From Cyanoderma ruficeps (lineage: Eukaryota > Chordata > Aves > Passeriformes > Timaliidae): a DNA stretch of 64,000 bases. A program made the translations under genes and the position numbers. The notes beneath the pieces were generated by a model. The model was given only the letters and a program-made list of their open reading frames with translations, ran no database searches and was not told the origin of the DNA. Of this stretch, positions 1-13,285 are shown piece after piece. Location: positions 7,754,399 through 7,818,398 of the forward strand of contig VZDJ01007755.1 of NCBI GenBank assembly GCA_008694505.1, written 5' to 3'. Positions within the stretch are counted from its first letter, which is position 1, and every line of letters starts with the position of its first letter.

Positions 1-2478
1 TTTTCATTTTACACTATGTCTTAGTTCATCTTCAGACTGCCCTTCTATGAAGGACGAATTTTTTATGAGAAGCTGTGATATATTAGAGTTGCACTTTCTA
101 GCAATATGTGGGAGTTAGATGATCCCTAAGTAGCATGGAATCACTGCTGGCTAAAAGATAAATTAAACCTGGTAAACTGAAGGGGAATTATTCTATACCC
201 TATATAATATGGTCAACAGCAATTTCTAGCTGTACATCATGGTTTATAACATTATCTTGGAGAAAACTAACAATTGAGTCTCACAGATGGATGGCAGTAT
301 TTATTCATCTCCTGGCAACTTTATTTTAAACTTGATTATCTCCACTGTAAGTTCCATGACTGTGAGGCCCTTGGTTACTTGCAGTTACTTAGTTTTGAAA
401 TTGTTCTCACCAAAAAAAAAAACCACCCGCAATTATTTGTCCAATGTTCCAAGCCTTTTTGTCTGCAGTATTTGTATTACAATTTGTCAGAGCTCAGCCA
501 GCAGAGTGGTTACTGGATGTGCTGAGACAGACATCTCTTGAGCGATTTTGGTTGTATGATCCAGCAAGGGTCTGTTTGAATCTTTTTTATGCCCTCAAAC
601 CTTTACTTCATATGGGATGCAAAATTTTGCAGCCTAGCAGCACATGAAATGCAGAGTTCATGGAAAAGACAGAAAGTGCATTTCCACGATCTTCCTCATT
701 CTCCAGATCATTTAGCCAAATATAGTTTTTCACTAGGTCTCTCAGTAGGAAGATGGAAAATACCAGAGCAGTGTAGTACTTCAGAACACCACTTGACTCT
801 GTGATTCTGTCTCCAGTTGCTGGGCCAGGCAGTGAGGGCTGACTGCTGCTTGCCATTTTGCTCTCAAGCTGCTTGGTCCAGCTTGTTTTTTTCCAAAAGA
901 AATGCTCTCCAAGTCATGACTCAGACAGCATGACTATTTTATTTGCAGGCAGAACCCCTCCAGATTTCATCTTTGCTGTTTGCTGAGGAAAGGGATGGAT
1001 GGGGTTATGAAAGAGGTGACTATAGGACACAAGGTACTGAGCTTGCCACTTCCAGGCAGAAGCTCAAGCTCCTGATGCAAAGCTGGCATGATACGGGGAT
1101 CAATCCCCTTTAGTTCTAGCTATTACACAAGCAGTACAGTAGGGTAAGAAAGGAAGTGTACTGGTGCCAAGTATCTTTCTATTCTGACATGAGTTGTCAC
1201 AACTGTCTCTATTCAAGGAAAAATTCTCCCAACCAGTCTCAGTGTTTCAGTGTAACTAATAGTTCCTTCCTTCTGTTCCAGTTCCCTCTTTCTTATTTTG
1301 CCATTTCAGCCAGTGACTGGAATATATAGGGTGTTGTCTGGTGTCGCAAAAACAGTCATATTTTGTTTCTTCCTTTGTGTAAATTGAAGTGCATCATCAG
1401 AAAATTGCTGTCATGATGGGCTTTTTGCCCAGTCGCCCAGTAACCAGTTTCACCCATTCAATCAGATTGTTTGAACAGGTAGAGATGAAACTTTTCCTGT
1501 TGGATGCTTATAGAAACTTACATCATTCTGTTTTGTATAGGCTAGGGAGGTTTGTGAAGAAAGCTCAAACTTTGGGTAAAATCAAACAAAACAAGTTTTA
1601 GCTCTTCCTTAGCCTTTTGCATCTCTTGTTTCTGTTCTGCTGTCCTACAAACACAGCAGAATTCCCAGTAGCTTATTTTAAGATGCTTATTTGCCTTAGA
1701 TCCAACAAAATGAAAAACTTCTACTCCGCTTTCCTGCTCTGTGGACCCAAGTGCAATGCATTTCACACACACAAAGCAAAAATATTCATCTCTTAGACAT
1801 AGCTGCAACTCAGTTTAAATGCATCATTTTGCATTTATATTGCTTGCTTAGCAAAGACCTGCCTTGCCTTGGTTTCTGAACTTCAGCTTTGAAAAGCTTC
1901 CTCAACTCTTGAGGGTGGTCATTTCAGACCCAAGCTTCAGAATAACTCTCAGCTAAAGGGTTTGGAAAGGCTTAAAATGAAAGAGATTCATAATAATTGC
2001 AGCTACAGAGATAGGCTGCAAGTTCTTAGTGTATATGAAGTTTTGTGGGTTTATCTCCAAATACCAAGAGCTGAAGAGAAACTTCCCTCATAGCACAATG
2101 GCAAGGGACAGCCAGAGCATAGGAATTTGGTTTCATGACAACTTGGGAGATTTTGGAATTCGTTTTTATCCTTCACTGGAGCAAAATTCAAACCTCTCCT
2201 ATATTTTCACAAAGAAGATTTGTGCTAATCTCAAAAACTCTTTTCTCTTAAGAAACTACCAGAAAAGATGCTCTGAACCTTAGAAAAGAGAATACATTGC
2301 CCAAGTCTTTAAGCCCCTCAGCTATGTGGTGTTCACACACAGCTATTCACAAAGACAAATGCAAAAAGAAGAAAAAGCAGCCTTCCCCAGGCCAAGTCCA
2401 TTTTCATGCAGTTGTGAAGCACCTTGCCCCTTACAGCAAGGCATCAGACCCTGTCTGCTTTTTGGGTATGGGTCAGGG
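1..2478. other. Intergenic DNA, no gene seen
   Basis: AT-rich unique-looking sequence. The open frames are short, overlap on both strands and show no recognisable domain. An AP-1 consensus (TGACTCA) lies at 917-923 between the inverted 6-mers GTCATG and CATGAC. A run of A occurs near 412-421. Nothing else could be supported. Confidence 0.6.
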
Positions 2479-2778
2479 AATCACAGAATCATAGAACACC
2501 CTGAGATGGAACAGACCTTCAAGGATCATGCAGTCCAACTCCCTGCCCTGAACAGGACAGCCTCAGGAGTCACACCATGCGCCTCAGAGCACTGTCCAAA
2601 CACTTCTTGAACTCTCTCAGGCTTGGGGCTGTGACCACTTCCCTGAGGAGTCTGTTCCAGTGAGCAGCCATCCTCCGAGTGAAGAACCTTTTCTTGAGAT
2701 CCAACCTAAACCTCCTCTGACACAACTTCAGACCATTCCCTCAGTTCCTGTCACTGGTCACCACAGAGAAGAGTGGGA
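2479..2778 (-). mobile_element. CR1 LINE fragment, 3' end
   Basis: The plus strand opens with the reverse complement of the CR1 tail (AATCACAGAATCATAGAA). It continues with the hallmark CR1 3' phrases: an 'accttcaaggatcatgcagtccaact'-type stretch, 'ttccctgaggagtctgttcca', and the block ending 'cctgtcactggtcaccacagagaag'. The element is therefore on the minus strand with its 3' terminus at 2479, and it is 5'-truncated as most avian CR1 copies are. It has no coding capacity. It is well preserved compared with the copy at 34331. The left edge is firm to a few bases. The right edge is where the family resemblance fades. Confidence 0.9.
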
Positions 2779-4992
2779 CCATGTGGAGCAAATTCTTGGT
2801 CTCTAAGCATCAGAGGAGTGGTAAGAAAATTCTTAATTCTGGGGATTATTTGTTCATACACTCTATATGCCCATGGATGGATGGATCCAGCCTCACAGGA
2901 GCATGCAGGGGACAAAGAAGCAGCACCAAGCAGCCACACACACTCCTCCAGCTGACACCTGGACCCATGACAGTGACCCCTCAATGCTCCAGCCAGACAC
3001 TCTATGTGGAGCAGCAGCATGAACTTCAGGACATCAGAGTTCAGACAGGTCCTGACACGTGAAACAGGGCAACTGCAGTTCTTCATTAGCAATTTTAAGA
3101 GTATCTCACTTGTTTTCTCTCTTTGGGCTTTTGTTTCCTCATTTATTCATTTGCCTTTGCCTTTGTTAGGATTTCTATTCCCCCCCTCCTCCTGACATTT
3201 AACATGACCATGACATTGGCTCCATGACTGACAGCAGCAGCATTAAAAAGAAGATGAGACCAGCTCTGGAAAGGATTAAACAGCATGAAGCCCACAACAA
3301 CTGCTTTTCAATGAGGCATTCTCTGCCCAAGTGCTCCCTACTGCTGCTGACACCAGCACAGGGAACAAATGGATCTGACAAGGGGGAGAAGATCTAGGGA
3401 TGGGGGTGCAGCAAGAGAGGATATTTGTGCATCCACAACCTATGTGAGAGCAGAGAGCCCATACATACACAGCACAGATGTGGAGGGGCAAGGGAGCCAG
3501 CAAAGTCATGTGAAGACCTGTTTTCACTTGCCAGTTCTGCAGGTGTTTGAGTCATAAAACTGGCCTGCGCAACAGCCACACAGAACACCTTTCCACTCCC
3601 ATGCCCATTGGACTCCTGAAATAAAAATTATTTTCAGAAGTTTAACACCTACCACTTTAAAAATAGATTTCCATTTTGAGTGAGCAATATTCAGCCTCTC
3701 TGAAAATCAGGACTACAGGATCTTTCCTCTTATTGTGTAATGGCTTCATTGTGCATATTTTTATATTGCTATTTTGAGGTAGATTTAAAAAGCAGTATTT
3801 CATACAAAATGGTGGAGGCCACCGCTAAACTCAGGGAACAGCTGGATTTTGTTAAATTAGCTTTTATACAGCTATTGTTGTGCCATTTTTCCACCCAGCT
3901 CTTCTCAGAAACAGTGAATGAAATTGTATAAAGACCTTAACATAATGGTCATTTTAATTTGGAATACGAAAGTATTTCTAGAAACTGAATTAAATTTCAT
4001 TAAAACTTTCAGCCAATTAAATGAAATCATGGTATTTTGCTTCCAGCTGGTTTGAGCATTCAATGTAAAAATGTTCTAAGTATTTAATATCTATTTCATC
4101 TTCTTTTGCCTTTTCATTCTGAGCAGTTCTTTTAATTTTGAACATTCTAAGGTTTTAAAATGGGAAACCTTTCTATGTTTGGATTTTGGTGATTTGAGAG
4201 ATCTCTCGAGTGAACTGATGAAATCCTAGAATGAATTTTACTTTACCTGTTAGTAAAATCCAGGGTCAAACACAGTCTTAATCCTTGCAGTACGTCACTG
4301 CATTACCTCTGCAAGATACCCATATGCTTTCCTGGAAATACACACCTCAATACCAAAGCTAGTGATACTTTAAACTCATGCAATAAGTAAGACTTGGTAT
4401 AACCAGCTAAAAAGATGCAGCTAAGATTGTTATGTGATAAAAACTGCTCTGTATATCCATAAAGAAGCAGAGGGAGTCATGGTGGGGGATGACCAAATAA
4501 TAACCTGCCAGGCTTTTCCAGTGTCCATCACAGAGCCATTAACCCATCAAAGATTGTCCATTTCCACAAGCACAGAGGAGCACAGGGGCAAGTGAAAACC
4601 CAGATTAAGGACTCAGAGGAAGGGTCACCCTGTCCAGACCGGTCCAGGCTTGCCCCAGGAGACCCTCAGCCCCAGCATCCAGCCATGAAAACCACCACAA
4701 TGATACAATGCTGAAGTATCTCTCAGACCCCTGGGATTTGCTGCCTGAGGGTGTCAGACACCATACAGGATGCAGAGGAGGAGATTGCACAGGGCTTACT
4801 AGGGAATGTTTTCCTGCCAAAATTTGCCCTAAACCAGGACATATGTTTAGGAATTAAAAGAGCCAATTGCTCACCAGAGCGAGCAAAATCAAGTGCCAGC
4901 CTCTGTGTTGGAATCAGAGCTGAGAGGCCTGTGTATCCATGGTACTACTAAGATGGAGAGTCAGGGATCCAGAAGTATCTGAATATGTGCAT
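2779..4992. other. Intergenic DNA, no gene seen
   Basis: No coding exon or RNA gene was recognised. Several 60-110-codon open frames between 2750 and 3600 overlap on both strands, partly inside the adjacent CR1, and look like chance frames in slightly GC-richer DNA. The rest, about 3600-4480, is AT-rich and featureless. Confidence 0.55.
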
Positions 4993-5180
4993 ATCACAGA
5001 ATGTGTAGGTTGGAAGAGACCTTCAAGGTAATCAAGTCCAACCCAGCCCTAACACCTCAACTAGATCATGGCATCGAGTGCCACATCCAGTCTTTTTTTA
5101 AACACGTCCAGGGATGGTGACTCCACCACCTCCCCGGGCAGACTATTCCAGTACTTTATCACTCTATTATCTTTCACTAG
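4993..5180 (-). mobile_element. CR1 LINE fragment, diverged 3' end
   Basis: The plus strand reads ATCACAGAATGTGTAGGTTG, then the CR1 phrases for 'ttggaagagaccttcaag.. atcaagtccaaccca' and 'tccagggatggtgactccaccacctccc.gggcag'. This is the reverse complement of a CR1 3' region, so the copy lies on the minus strand with its 3' end at about 4993. Similarity fades after about 5165, so the inner boundary is approximate. It is non-coding, 5'-truncated and older than the 2479 copy. Confidence 0.85.
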
Positions 5181-8100
5181 CATCACTCCATCTTTATACA
5201 GAGAGGAGTTCAGGATGAGGCCCCTGACACTGAGCATTGGTGTGAGTCCTCGGTGTTTCTGTCACTGTCAATCTGTATGGCTGGCTATGAGCATGTGTAT
5301 TTATGACTCTTCATGGTGCACATGCCTACTAGAAACACATGCTAGTTGTGAAACCTGCTGCTGGTTGTACCTGGGAGAAAAGAGCTATGCCAGCCTAACA
5401 TTCACTGGGATGTCAAATCTGTCCCAGCTCCCCTAACAGGGATGATGTATCAAAAAATTTAATGAATGGTACAAAACCTGGAACCACTGCTGATAATTTT
5501 CCCATATTTTCATAATTTATATTGAATAAAATATTTATATTTGACATTCACATGTGTTCCACTCCAAAGAGACAACTTCCAGAATCCTGGAAGTAGCAAT
5601 CATTCAGCTGTTATTTGTATTGTGAGTCTATTCCCCAAAGTGTTATTTTTTCTGTAGTATATTGACAAATAGAAGTGGAAAACCTCAGAGAACTGATCAG
5701 TCTAAAAGTAATTTAATTTTATTTTGCCTCCTCCCCTTAGATTTTATTCCATGTTGCATTTAAATATTTTCTCTCAAATTGGACCAGTTACCAATCCAGT
5801 TTTGCAAAAGCAAAGTAGCACTTAGCTGCAAAAGTTAATGTTCTAGCCACCCATGTCTTAGAAGAGCTGGTGATATCCAGCTTTATTACACGACCTTTTT
5901 CCCCCAGGAAAGCCAATTATTCTATTATGTCTTCAGAAATAGTAGTTGAGCTCACCCTGTCTTTGTGAAATGTGCTTGGTACTCGATCAGTTTAATCCCC
6001 ACTGGGCTACACTCTATAAGCAATAGAGCTACATTATTGCTGTGGGGAGAAACCGGGCTACAGGTGAAGCCTGCTCCAGAAATTCTTAGAAGCAGCATGA
6101 ACATGTGAAGTGCTTGAGCTCTGCCCAGGTGATTGATGAACTGGAGGTTTCTGGCTGCTGTGTTGATGTTCACTAGGCTTTCATTGGCACAGGTCAAAAA
6201 GAGAAAGCAAAAGAGATTTTCATCTTCTGCTAGTGAAGTTCTCTGTTCTGTGCCTGCTACAGGGTTTTCAAATGCTTAGGACAGAAGCAAAATAATACAT
6301 ATTCAGTTCCCAAGCTGGCATGACAGGCTTTTGTTCTTAGTTTTGTCTTTCCCACATTCTCTTAGTTTCCTCCATTTTCCCTGGGGAGATATCCACGGGC
6401 TTCCCCATGCTTTCCTCCAGTGTTCCAAAAATAGAGATAAATAATGAATTATTAACTGCAGCATAAGGATCTGCAATTCATCTGTTCTGAACAAAAGCAA
6501 AATCATTTTCATCTCTCTGCATATTTTCATTCTAATTTTTAATCCATCAAGTTGATGGGCTTACCTCGTCTTTCATTTTGCAGATACAAATATCCCTCCC
6601 AAGTATGATTTAGCCATTTATTCAGAAATCAAAATAGAATATGAGTACAGTAAACTGAAGTCACTGATGTGGGCTGGTGTAGCTGAAAACTGTACATACT
6701 TGTTACATCCACAGTAAAGAAGAACATGACTAAGAATTTTACTCGCAACATGGAAAGGGGAAGTGCTGGAAATCTTGGACCTGATGGGACAAATTGGGGT
6801 CTCTTGGTGGTTGTCTAAGGCCCAGAACTCTCAGGCATAATTTGTGCTGATTATAGATCAAGAGCAGCGTTTCAAGGTCAGAGCCTGCAGCCCACTTCTG
6901 CTATGGTATATCCCAAAAGCCAGCTGTGAGGCTACAATTTTTTTCCATTAAAATGTCAACATTATCCATTATTACAGTGTGATGATGTCTGAAATTTTGT
7001 GTATGTCATTGGTGCTGGGACTACAGAGTTACTATATGTAATGGGTAAATAGGTCTACACAGATGCAGGTTTCATTGTCCAACAGAAGTTTTTTAAGTTT
7101 TGATGTTTCTTTTTCCCATTTCAGAAAGAAAAACAAGTTCAATGATTTTCATCCACAGCTAGCAAAAAGAACAAAATTTTTCTCAGCCCACTAAGATTTT
7201 TGTTTGTTTTACTTCTCACCTTTTTTACCTTTCCAGGGATAACTATAACTAACATTTTGGAATGAAGAGTAATGAAAAAAGACCTGATCTGACCATTTGA
7301 CTTTTCCATCTTCTCTACCACAGAGGAGCAACAGTCAACACAAAGCTCTTCTCACCACTTGTGTTTGCTAACTGCACATTGGGCTCAAAATTACAAATGC
7401 CACTGATAAGTTTGGAACTGTAGGCTCTTCAGGATAAAGGCAGTAGGCTGTGCCCACAGCCCCAAAGGCACTTCTAGAATGACTGATTGAAAATCCAGAA
7501 AATAATATTCTCTTTAAGATTTTCATTTTTGCAACCACCTCCAATTCTCTGTCTTTAAAGATCTCTTACTTTTATGCCCTGTCTTCCTCTCTCATGTTTT
7601 GTAGACTGTAATACTTTTTTTCTTATATGCAATGTTTTTTATGTGCAACAGCCACTTCTGCCTGCCTCTTCTAGACTTTAATTGACCAACTATTGCATCA
7701 ATGAGGAAAATCAATGCAGAACTGACTTCCTTCATCTCTATAAGAGCTTAATGTTATACATACAGGCTAATATGTAATATTTCTTCTTCTCTTTTCACTC
7801 ACTCTCAGAGACTTATATGAAAACCTGTTAAAAGATGCATGTTTGCTTTCCCTGAGGGAGTCACACTAGAGCCACCCATTTAGCAGATCTGAAATGCAAA
7901 AGCCTTAACTTACGTACATGCCATCCCAAAAATCCATGAGATTAGAAACATGACCTTGTCAAAAAAATGGATTTAGGCTGTATTTTTTTCCGGTATTTAT
8001 ATTTCAGAGCAGATTAATCTGGTTTCAACATTTGGTATAATCTCTGTCTGAGTACCAAAGCCTGAATAAAATAAGCACACCAATATTTTGCAATAAGCCA

Positions 8101-8311
8101 TTCTTGTAAGAACAATTTTGCTTGGAATACAGATGAAAGCAGGGTGTTTATCCTTTACAGAAACATCTTAAAATGAACTCAACCAAAAGGTCCTGCAGCT
8201 ATCAGTTCTTATGGCAAAAATAAGCTGAGGAAAAGAAATTATACTCAATCTATTGATTCATGGTAGCTTGAAAGAGCATGCAGTCATGTTTTCCTCCTTT
8301 ATTCCTTAGTA
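5181..8311. other. Intergenic DNA, no gene seen
   Basis: AT-rich sequence with short homopolymer runs. All open frames are under about 125 codons and resemble nothing known. The frame starting at 5068 is partly CR1 read in the wrong sense. No RNA gene, CR1 word or microsatellite was found. Confidence 0.5.
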
Positions 8312-8959
8312 TTGGTAAGTGATGGAGAAACACAGTGGGATTGGAGTCTTTACCCAGGGAAGTCCCTAGTCTGGGCCTTTGGAGCAACCTGCACAGCAGG
8401 TATCCTTACTCAGCTGTGGATTGCTCAGGTCCCACACCTGCTGTTGCTCTTCACCCCAGGAGTTCTGAGCTCAAGCCCCGATGTTGCAATACCACAGACA
8501 GGGATTCCCCTGTACAAACACCAAAGGTGCCCATCTCAGTTGCTTCCATCATCACCAAGTGGGTGTCTGTTTAGGTTTTTATCAGTATCAGCAGGGGATA
8601 TCTTGTTTCAGCACGAGACAAAGAGCTTACTGAAGTCCAGGTCTTCCAGCAACATCTGTTTCATCTTCTGTCTTAAAACAAAGGCCAGCACTATCAAATT
8701 TGTCACTGCTCAGCAGTTTGTCATGATCTTCAGAGAGCCGTTCCCTAACATCCACCGATCCATTAATTTGGTTTTGTATTTTCTCACTTCTACTAAGCAA
8801 AAAGATAAGTTGATTTTCCATCTCCTGGTATTCAATTTCTCCACTGTTTTTTTTTCTTTTTCTCCTGTCTCTTCTCTCCTTATGTAGGTGTTTGAGTATT
8901 AACAGAGTTGGCTTGGGGACTTGCAGGAGCCATCTGTCATCCCCGTGGTGTGCCACAGC
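8312..8959. other. Unresolved two-strand open stretch
   Basis: Two long frames overlap here. The plus frame (8312-8887, 191 codons) is hydrophobic and Ser/Phe-rich. It begins at TTG with no in-frame ATG near its start. The minus frame (8959-8627) is charged and Glu/Lys/Arg/Asp-rich, with a basic run followed by a heptad-like acidic stretch ending at a stop at 8627-8629. An in-frame TGA sits at 8960-8962 on that strand and the first codon after it that could serve is GTG, so it also lacks a proper start. I do not recognise either product. A decayed exon, an old processed copy of a gene tail, or chance are all possible. I do not call a CDS. Confidence 0.25.
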
Positions 8960-11900
8960 TCATGCTATACAGTGCTAGTCTGTTAGCACTCAGCTGTCAA
9001 AGGAACCAGACCTCTGTCAGCTCCTCAGCTTCAAGTGAGAGCTGGAAAATGCACAGCATGGGGGTAAAATGTACACTGAGAAATTAAAGCAGTTGGATCA
9101 CAAAGCATTTGAACGACCAAGCACAGCTGGAGCTTTCAGAAAACTTGAAGGAAGCACAGAGGTTTGATGATAATGTTGAGGCCACCATCACCACACTTTT
9201 CTGTATGAACAAGGAAATCCCTTAAGCAGGATCCCTGTAAAATCCCTGTAGTGGTGAGCAGTGCAAGGAAAATGGCGCTTACTTTTGCTGACTGAACCAA
9301 GAACTTGAGGCCCATACCTGTAAATACTGGAGTGGACATGGAATACAAAGCTTAATACAGAACTTAGGAACTGGAAAGAAACAATTTAGACACCACTCTT
9401 CCAAGACACACTGACAGCAAAAGAGAAGTAAATTGCCTGTAGGTGTCTCCAGCATGGTTGTTTGCACAGCAGCCGAATATGGGTGTATTCAGGAATGGAA
9501 ACCAGGAGTTTGCATTGCGGTCTCACTAAAGAAAACTGAGCATCTTCTGTTGAGAAAGGAGAGGAGGGTTTGACACAGGGAAAGATCTGACACTGATGTA
9601 TTTTGAAGTGCAAGGCTGAGCATGGAATTCCCTTCCCATGTATGCCTGCACTTACCCCGAGCTATAGGTAACCCCAACAATAAGGAATACTGAAGAGATG
9701 TCTCATCAAACCTTGATTGGTTTTTCAGTGCTCTGAGTGCTTGCCAGCTTCTCGTCTCAATACCAGGAAAAAACACAGTCATTTCCCATTAAATCTGCCA
9801 CACAGGGGGCATGGCATGAAATTTAACAGTATTCCAGAGTGTGTCAACTCTTCTTAAGTCACAGTCAGTAATAAGGAGGGAGGATGCCCTTTTTTTTCTT
9901 TCTTTGTTTCAGTACCAAACTCAACAGGAGACTTTCAACATTTTGAAAGAACCATAGAAAATCAAAGACCTGTAGGAGAGCTATAGGCAAAGTTCATCCT
10001 TTGCAAATGTGTCGCAGGGATACTGTCCAGGCACATTGTTCTCAAATGCAAGAAATCATTTATTCTGAGGGAATCTGTGCATCTTTAAAGGAATAAGGTA
10101 ACTTCTACTGTAACTGTTACACACTCTGTGATGATTTTAATGCAATCTTTTCATAACCAAGTTCTCAAGCACATTTAAACTTAGTATTAGTCACAATTGA
10201 AAAGTTTGGTTTGCATTTACAGCCACAAGTGTCTGCCAAGAGACGGATCCTGGCCATGCAAACATTCAGAAGGGATACAATGTTCTGTCGATGTGTGAAA
10301 AGGATGGGGCACAATGGAACGAAAGATGACTGTTTTTTCATTTCCTTCTTTGAATTTAGAACTGGATACCGCAATCTCAGTCTTTATCAGTTAATTAGAG
10401 ATTTTTAAATGTAATTCGGTTTTATTCTTCCTATATTCTTCTATCAAGGTTACATATAATGCCTAATACAGCTGATAAATTATTTGCAACACTGATAAAA
10501 GATCAAACAGATCCAGAGTTCATAGAAATATTTACAGAAATGTGTTATAAATGCAGGAAGAGTGATGTATTCAGTGAAATAAAGCCTTTTAGCAACACTG
10601 CTTTGATCTGTCTATATCTGAGCCCAGTTGGAGAAACTTTTCTTGAAAATTTAATTTTACATCAAAGAATGTGATGTTATTGAAAATTATATAAAATTGT
10701 AACTTAGGTTAAAAAAATTGTCCCAAACAGGGACAAATAAAAGATTAAGATGATTCTGCTGATTTTTCAAACTTTACTTGTAGAAATTTGAAACACAAAC
10801 TGAAAAGAACAGAAGATAACATCATTCATTCTTTTTTAAATGCTTTCATTTTAAAAATATACTTGGAACAAGATGATTTTTTCAAGCTGTGCAATTGTTA
10901 CATGGTTTTTTGTTTGTTTGGGGTTTTTTTTTTGTAAACTGCATCCTTTTATTGTTGTTTCAGATGAGATCAGAAATTCTTGAGCTCAGTCTGAGAGCTG
11001 TTACAGCACTCAGCAATGGCACAGTAGGTTGTCAGCGTTGGTCTTGGTCTGAGGTCTATAGGCAATGTTGTAGGAGTACAAATAGTGTAAAATAGGTATT
11101 ATGCAAAAGGTCTGGCAAGACCACAAACAAAAGATGTGGGTACAATTTTGACGGACTAAGTCTCAGGGACATGAGAGAAGCTATGTCTGAAGGAAGCTGC
11201 ATTCAATGAAAGGACAAAAGTACACAGGTTACTGTAATAATTTCTTGGAGGTTTTGGTGGAGGAAAAGCAATTTTTACTCAGATAAGACCCCACACCACT
11301 TACATACCAGGGAAACCTCTGCCATCATCTGTGACTGCTGCTCGTGTTAGATATTAGAAAGAAGGGATGGATTAATGGACTAGCTAATGACCTTCCTGCC
11401 TCCATCAGTAATTCCACTTTGGTATCCTGCCTTTCACTCATTGCATGAAAGAAATTGATACTACACTATGACAGGAATAAGTCGTCAAGGTTCATCAGGA
11501 CACAATTTGTAGGTGATAAAAACATCATTCATTCCAGGCCCTTTTTCATTCCCTTCAGGAGTGGTACTCTATAAATCCTTCCAAAGGGAAAGTGAATCTC
11601 CGTGCCCATAAATGTCAGTATTTCTGTTCTTTTCCGTCAGCTTGAATGAAGATCACGTATGAAAGCAGCCAATCTTAAGGACTGAATCATTATTCCAATA
11701 TAGGAAGCTACTTTGGGATATGGTTTTTTCATTCCTAGACTGACTCAATTTCTGTTTTAATTAGATATTTTGCATGTGTTCTGATTTATGTTCAGTTACA
11801 TGCTCATTCCAAGAGGAAGAGGCACCTGGCTTTATGCACATACATAAAGAATCATTTTTATTTGAACATGTAGATCATGGGAAGAGCTGCGCTTTCATAT

Positions 11901-12782
11901 TGAAGAAATTCTATTAATACTTAATAATCTGAATTAGCAATTGAAAGGGAAGTAACCATAATGCACTGAAGGCATCTTTCCTATGGACAAATATAAAGCT
12001 TTCTAATGCAATTCCAGCATTTTACTCCAGTGCCATTCTCTTACTGTGCTGCATTTTAACCACATGGCCAAGTACTGACAACCCCTTATCTTATGTTTAT
12101 TTATGTTCTAAAATGGCAATAGAGAAAACCAGCAGAGAATTTAGCAATTTGAGCATTTTCATCACCTTAGGGAGCATGAAAATGACAATGTGACCAGTAG
12201 AAACCAAACTCCAGTGTGCTAGCAAAGGAGTGGAAAAGAGGAACATCACCCTTCCTCATTCAGCCGTGCAGCCAGAGGATGCTTTCCATCCCTGGGCATC
12301 CTGAGACATTCCTGGGACTGCACAGCCACCTTTGCCTCCCTAAGTGCTAAGGCAAGCTGCCCATGAGATGAAATCAAAAAGTAATGCTGAAGGCTGAATC
12401 TCTACCTGGAGTTAATCTTTACAATAATGCCTGTGATGACATTTCCATTCTTTGAACTATATGGAAATGATACACAGATAATCTTTGATGAAGTGACTTC
12501 ATTGGAACATAATTCATTCAACAGTTAGTGAAGAAAAATCTGATGTTCATGAAATCACTACTTGGAAGCGCTGATTTAAGCCCTACACTTTCTATGGGGA
12601 AAATTATACCAACTCCAGGCAGTTTCGCCTCTCTGGACTGGCTGGATGACAAAATGACAACAGAATTTTTTACAGTTGGTCACAGTTGATTAAGCCAGAA
12701 ACAGAGAATCAAATAAGCAAATCAATAAATTCTGGAAGCTGGATGAAAAATACCTCTTTGGATCACTCTAGATATATTACCT
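8960..12782. other. Intergenic DNA, no gene seen
   Basis: AT-rich with frequent poly-T runs, for example near 9891 and 10922. An ATG-initiated 71-codon frame at 10459-10674 looks moderately protein-like in composition. It has a cytosine at +4, no recognisable domain and no supporting splice context, so it is not called. No mobile element was recognised. Confidence 0.5.
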
Positions 12783-12893
12783 GTAATTTAAAATTTTAAA
12801 AGTTATGATTTTAAATTAAAAAAAAAATTAAAAGTTAAAATTTTAAAAATAAAAGTTTTAAAAGTTAAAAGTTTAAAGTTTTAAAAGTTAAAC
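12783..12893. repeat. AT-rich degenerate tandem repeat
   Basis: About 110 bases made almost only of A and T, built from degenerate copies of a TTTTAAAAGTTAAA-like unit; GTTTTAAAAGTTAAA recurs near 12853 and 12877. The unit is its own near-inverse, so the tract is rich in short palindromes. This is low-complexity DNA produced by slippage. Confidence 0.8.
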
Positions 12894-13124
12894 CATAAAT
12901 GACCTTAAACTGATGGGAAAAAAAATTAAAATTATCTTTTAGGCCATTTCTTATGTTTTTCCTCTGCAGCTAATCAATGTGCTCTCTGCAAGAAGGTACA
13001 TGACTGGGCTTGCAGCTTTGCTATCAATCTTTTTATTCTCATCTATCAATCCTTACTAGTGATGGCAAATTCCTACAGAATTCAGCAAATTGTCCATGGT
13101 AAATATGCCAGGTGGCTGAGTGGT

Positions 13125-13285
13125 AGATCCCAGAGGGTTGAGATCAGTGGCACAGGGGCTCGTTGAAGGCCTGTCACCAGTGGTAGACCCTAGGGTTCTA
13201 TACTGAGCCCAGTATTGTTTAACTTATTCATCAATACCTTGGATGAAGGGGCACGTGCCTCCTCAGCAGGTTCACTGATGATGGG
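13125..13285 (+). pseudogene. CR1 reverse-transcriptase fragment (dead)
   Basis: The plus strand resembles the CR1 ORF2 reverse-transcriptase core. Translation of 13194-13250 gives a peptide with the G-S-x-L-x-P-x-L-F-N-x-F-I-N-x-L-D-E-G pattern typical of CR1/Jockey enzymes. The upstream words 'gatcagtggcacag' and 'ggcctgtcaccagtgg' are also CR1 phrases. The following catalytic-box segment (F-T-D-D, around 13271-13282) has slipped to another frame and carries Thr where CR1 usually has Ala. The fragment is interrupted by a frameshift, truncated on both sides and cannot make a protein. Edges are approximate. Confidence 0.85.

Noticed and set aside
5068..5436. 122-codon plus frame
   Set aside because: Its first part is the antisense of a CR1 tail and the remainder has no known similarity.
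10459..10674. ATG-initiated 71-codon frame with protein-like composition
   Set aside because: No domain, moderate start context, and nothing nearby suggests an exon. Frames of this size are common in the window.
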